DNA from: Bicyclus anynana
Taxonomy: Eukaryota > Arthropoda > Insecta > Lepidoptera > Nymphalidae
Direction: 5' to 3'
Assembly: GCF_947172395.1 (NCBI RefSeq)
Contig: NC_069093.1
Coordinates: 13,675,561 to 13,739,560, forward strand
DNA length: 64,000 nt
The notes beneath the pieces are model-generated. The model saw only the letters and a program-made list of their open reading frames with translations, ran no database searches and was not told the DNA's origin. How positions within the stretch are numbered: position 1 is the stretch's first letter; each line of letters opens with the position of its first letter. Made by a program: the position numbers and the translations under genes. Shown piece after piece: positions 62,501-64,000 of this stretch.

Positions 62501-63334
62501 TTTGGGTGTTCTCTTCTATAACAAGATCCCCAAGACTGTGATGCTAATGCTTAGCTTTAAGCAATGTGTTAAAAAACATTTACTTAGTCGAGGTTACTAC
62601 AACATTGATGAGTTCCTTAAAGATAAAAGCGCTTGGAGGCCATTGGATCAGCTTCCACCTTCACACAGGAAATAAAACTATAAGAAATTGTAATTGTTAT
62701 CAATTGTAAATTATAATACTGCATGACTTTTTCAAAAGAGCAACTGTCGAGTTTCTTGCCGGTATCTTCTCAGCAGAACCTGCCTTCCGAACCGGTGGTA
62801 GAATCTTTACAAATAGTCAACTGACGTGTCAAAAGTGCTTGTAAACTGAGCCTACTTGAAATAAATGATTTTTGATTTTGTTTTTGATTTTTGACCTCGC
62901 CTCGTGTTCAGAGCGAACTTGCTCTTTGGCACATACTATATTACATTTAAAACATAATAACAGCTTGTTTTGTTCAATGTTTTATCAATTTATTTCTTGG
63001 ATAGATAAATTTTCTGTCTGCATAAATCTAAATTATGTAACTCGGAATAACATAGAAGGAATTTATAGAAAGTATTTTTATCTTTCTACTTTCATTTAAG
63101 GTTCTAGCACACTTTGGACCATACAACAGGAAACGCGAAGAGTTATTGCACAGTATAAGACTCAAATCATCCATATTGAATGACGTAGGAAATTGCCCTC
63201 TGAAGAATACAAACGAAGTCAACGGATATATTACGGTGCCTATGATAAAAGACATATTGGGCGAAGCTTTACCCAGAATAGGGACGTATAAGAATTTGGA
63301 CAACACGAAACAAGTGGTTGCACTTATTGATGAC
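47563..63334 (+). CDS. Dpyd: Dihydropyrimidine dehydrogenase, 3' partial (19 exons)
   Basis: Cytosolic NADPH-dependent reduction of uracil and thymine, first step of pyrimidine breakdown. Exons: 47563-47604, 49452-49562, 50280-50450, 50986-51147, 51498-51685, 52041-52167, 52390-52540, 53403-53572, 54025-54102, 54442-54574, 54803-54990, 56592-56798, 57230-57394, 57548-57700, 57972-58092, 58270-58353, 59251-59429, 62231-62407, 63101-63334; all GT..AG, phases consistent, 947 codons against about 1025 in mammals. Residues: N-terminal Fe-S ligands Cys80, 83, 88, 92 (CLKCADAPCQKSC), then CGMVCPTSDLCVGGC and the unusual ligand Gln157; FAD site VGGGPAS (exon 5); NADPH site VLGAGDTAFD (exon 8); FMN/pyrimidine barrel from exon 12, with the active-site Cys680 in GLACGQ (exon 14) and LGIGGI (exon 17). 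The C-terminal two-[4Fe-4S] domain lies past the window. No stop or frameshift seen. Confidence 0.97.
48769..48865 (+). repeat. Unclassified interspersed repeat, DPYD intron 1
   Basis: TATACAGGATGCTAGAGACT to CAAAGTAATTCATATAATTC matches 15775-15930 with internal loss. Just upstream, GGTAGGACATGGGTTCGATC (48714-48733) has a B-box-like core, perhaps a tRNA-derived relic. Confidence 0.45.
48866..49048 (+). mobile_element. MITE family M1, copy 3, DPYD intron 1
   Basis: TATGCTTGGCAACTTCGTAA and CAACAAACTTGCCAGACTATA-type end; interior CCGCGCGGGCTAGGAGGCGT and GAAACACCCATGACAGATGC. Confidence 0.7.
49585..49752. mobile_element. Arm of the fold-back element of 16702-17012, DPYD intron 2
   Basis: TACAACCGA..ACGACTTCAAAACC, CCTAAAAACGTACCCACTAA and TATGTTCTACCTGCTGATCA match one arm almost exactly. 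After GAAGGCGGTACTCACC it switches to a short palindrome of CACCTCCTC/GAGGAGGAGG and ends TTTTTGAAGTCGGTTAAAAA. The second arm is therefore lost. Confidence 0.7.
49866..50047 (+). mobile_element. Lep1-like Helitron, DPYD intron 2
   Basis: TTTACTAATATTATAAAGCT, GAAGAGTTTGTTTGTTCGAT, TTACTGGTCCGATTTG and the end CCCGCGCGGCGTCAGCTAGT. A second, diverged piece (GAAAGAATTTTTAAAATGGG to TAATATTAGCCTAGATAG) follows to 50176. Confidence 0.75.
50493..50765 (+). repeat. Three decayed copies of the DPYD exon 3 end with donor, in intron 3
   Basis: Copies at 50493-50560, 50589-50660 and 50693-50765 each hold a version of TTGCCAGAAGTCCTGCCC, skip about 30 bases of the exon (the IDVKSFITS codons), then resume with CATCGCTAATAAGGTCAGTT, the last codons plus splice donor. 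Spacing of AATAAG between copies is 92, 98 and about 104 bases. They contain stops and are pseudo-exonic. Confidence 0.85.
52592..52630 (+). repeat. Exon-5-like segment in DPYD intron 7
   Basis: CTCAAATACAAGATTCAAAT followed by ACCAAGTTCTTGCCTAAAG matches exon 5 at 51520-51558 at 33 of 39 positions without gaps. It is 52 bases after the exon 7 donor, and in the same reading frame as an exon 7 read-through, giving DSNTKFLPK against DPNTKPLPK. Confidence 0.65.
52923..53256 (+). mobile_element. SINE family B, full length, DPYD intron 7
   Basis: GACGGCCTCCGTGGGGCAGT head, GGTTTGATCCCCGG B-box, CATCAGGTGAGATTGTAGTC and a long poly(A) tail (53240-53256). The intact tail and low divergence suggest a recent insertion. 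Confidence 0.9.
55160..56072 (-). mobile_element. LINE reverse-transcriptase fragment, DPYD intron 11
   Basis: Antisense to DPYD. The minus strand is open from about 56070 to 55169 and reads NQVNNVRWAGALSDSYGLEC, GVRQGGLSSPTLFNLYVDDL and ISYADDMVLLSASI, i.e. RT domains with the YADD catalytic motif, then a LINE C-terminal region (RALSVRANMLARRF). The upstream half of RT and the endonuclease are missing. The first ATG (55987) is internal. Intact frame over 270 codons suggests a young but truncated copy. Clade not assigned. Confidence 0.85.
56832..57034 (-). mobile_element. SINE family B, diverged, DPYD intron 12
   Basis: CTACAATTTCATCTGGTGTT, GATGATGCGGTCTAAGACG, GGAACGCTAAATCGCTGAGC and AACTAGCCACGGCCGATGCC are reverse-complement family B words; the head is lost. 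Confidence 0.75.
59440..61055. mobile_element. 1.6-kb palindromic insertion, DPYD intron 17
   Basis: Outer arms: 59444-59585 and 60890-61043 (TTCCCCGTGGTCCCTGC..., ATAATACTGCCGAATTAAAA on both). Inner arms: about 59590-60075 and 60255-60735 (CCGACTTCAAAAAAAGGAGG, TTCGATTCGACGCGAATTTC complements). A third copy of the outer arm sits in the centre (60075-60250), and 60735-60890 is an extra partial repeat. The 8-bp words ACTTGTAC (59432-59439 and 61056-61063) flank it like a target duplication. No protein frame. Confidence 0.85.
61076..61205 (-). mobile_element. Lep1-like Helitron fragment
   Basis: GTTTCGACCGCGTAGTCGCC, TAGGAATATGGGGATAAAAT and TATTTTTTCAAATCGGTCAG; the terminal part is lost. 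Confidence 0.55.
61360..62230. other. DPYD intron 17, right part
   Basis: A GC-richer patch (61380-61680) unlike the rest of the intron contains AAGATGGCG (61630-61638), the core of the YY1/Pho motif. No gene or known repeat. Confidence 0.35.
62440..62890 (+). mobile_element. Non-LTR retrotransposon 3' end, DPYD intron 18
   Basis: Encodes the C-terminal tail LGVLFYNKIPKTVMLMLS, CVKKHLLSRGYYNIDEFLKD and a stop near 62673, then a 3' UTR with CGAGTTTCTTGCCGGTATCT, CCTTCCGAACCGGTGGTAG, AAAAGTGCTTGTAAACTGAG and an AATAAATGATTTTTGATTTT end. Fragments of the same tail are at 32629, 35924 and 46856. No RT domain. Confidence 0.75.
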
Positions 63335-63764
63335 GTAAGATTTTTGTTAGTACGTGTTTGTGCGCTATAAGGTGTGTTTGTTTGTGTGTGTATGTAGCGG
63401 TAATAGCCGAGGAGCAAAACTTTATCGGTTCCTCGGCTAGTACTGCCTGCCTGCTACTAGATAGTCTCCATTTTCTTTCGCTCAAAAGTACTTATTACAG
63501 TTTGTTACTTGATTAAGGTCAGGAGAGTTGGCCGCTCTCGTATTCCGTATTCCTTCTCCGTGTTCGGAAACCCGATTGCATAAAATTAATATAAACATGC
63601 ATAATATAACTAATAAAACGCACATGTCTGCGGTAGTCTCACGGAATACCAAATCCAAATTACGCATGAAGAAAACGAATAGGGAAAACGGGTGTCTGCG
63701 GCCGGCCTTAAGACGATACATAATAAAAAAATATATTATTATGCAACTGCTCATAAGAAAGCTC

Positions 63765-64000
63765 AATCACACAACGGGCGATGGAACGAGCTATGCTAGG
63801 AGGAGATATCTCTGCGTGATCGAATCAGAAATGAGGAAATCCGCAGAAAAACCAAAGTCACCGACATAGCTCAACGAGTTGCGAAGCTGAAGTGGCAATG
63901 GGCGGGGCACATGGTTCGAAGAGCCGATGGCCATTGGGATCCCAAAGTGCTGGAATGGCGACTCTGCACCAGAAAGCGCAGTGTTGGTCGACTTCCCACC
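63765..64000 (+). mobile_element. RTE-type LINE 3' part, runs off the window
   Basis: A plus-strand frame reads LRDRIRNEEIRRKTKVTDIA, QRVAKLKWQWAGHMVRRADG, HWDPKVLEWRLCTRKRSVGR, LPT and is cut at 64000. Same family as 15000-15360 and sense to DPYD, in the intron after exon 19. Continuation beyond the window is expected. Confidence 0.8.

Overview
This is nuclear DNA of an animal, almost certainly a moth or butterfly. It is AT-rich, genes are broken into short exons with GT..AG introns, and the spaces are full of repeats that I recognise as typical of Lepidoptera: Lep1-like Helitron fragments (CTATACTAATATTATAAAG ... GCTAGTA), two tRNA-derived SINE families, RTE-type LINE 3' ends, and repeats with the motif AACCGACTTCAAAAA. 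I cannot name the species. No tRNA, rRNA or CRISPR array was found.

Two host genes are supported, both on the + strand. (1) A Rac1-type Rho GTPase occupies 32835-38303 (last four coding exons, codons 12-192); the first coding exon, about 12 codons, was not found and is probably upstream of the window. Its 3' UTR probably contains an intron and ends at or after 39750. (2) Dihydropyrimidine dehydrogenase (DPYD; su(r) in flies) starts at 47563. Nineteen exons (947 codons, all phases consistent) run to 63334; the last exon or exons, with the C-terminal ferredoxin-like domain, lie beyond the window end. The genes are unrelated in function: Rac1 controls the actin cytoskeleton at membranes, and DPYD is the cytosolic first, rate-limiting step of pyrimidine breakdown.

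Layout: 1-32834 has no recognisable host exon and is a bed of SINEs, MITEs, Helitron-like fragments, hairpins, tandem repeats and one 5'-truncated non-LTR retrotransposon with an intact 469-codon reverse-transcriptase ORF (20804-22213). It may be intergenic or the large first intron of Rac1. 32835-39750 is Rac1 with repeat-loaded introns. 39751-47400 is Rac1 3' UTR and/or intergenic DNA with several fold-back elements. 47400-64000 is DPYD.

The most unusual observations are: broken copies of exon ends, with their splice donors, in the introns of both genes (DPYD exon 3 at 50493-50765; Rac1 at 36037-36095, which forms a possible in-frame 18-nt micro-exon); an exon-5-like segment in DPYD intron 7; a 1.6-kb palindromic insertion that begins ten bases after the DPYD exon 17 splice donor; a long-TIR element ending 30 bases before the last Rac1 exon; a hammerhead-ribozyme-like core in a repeat present twice; MITEs with an internal 10-bp GC-rich minisatellite; and a MITE carrying a CTCF-like site between the two genes. 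All are readings by eye and need computation to confirm.
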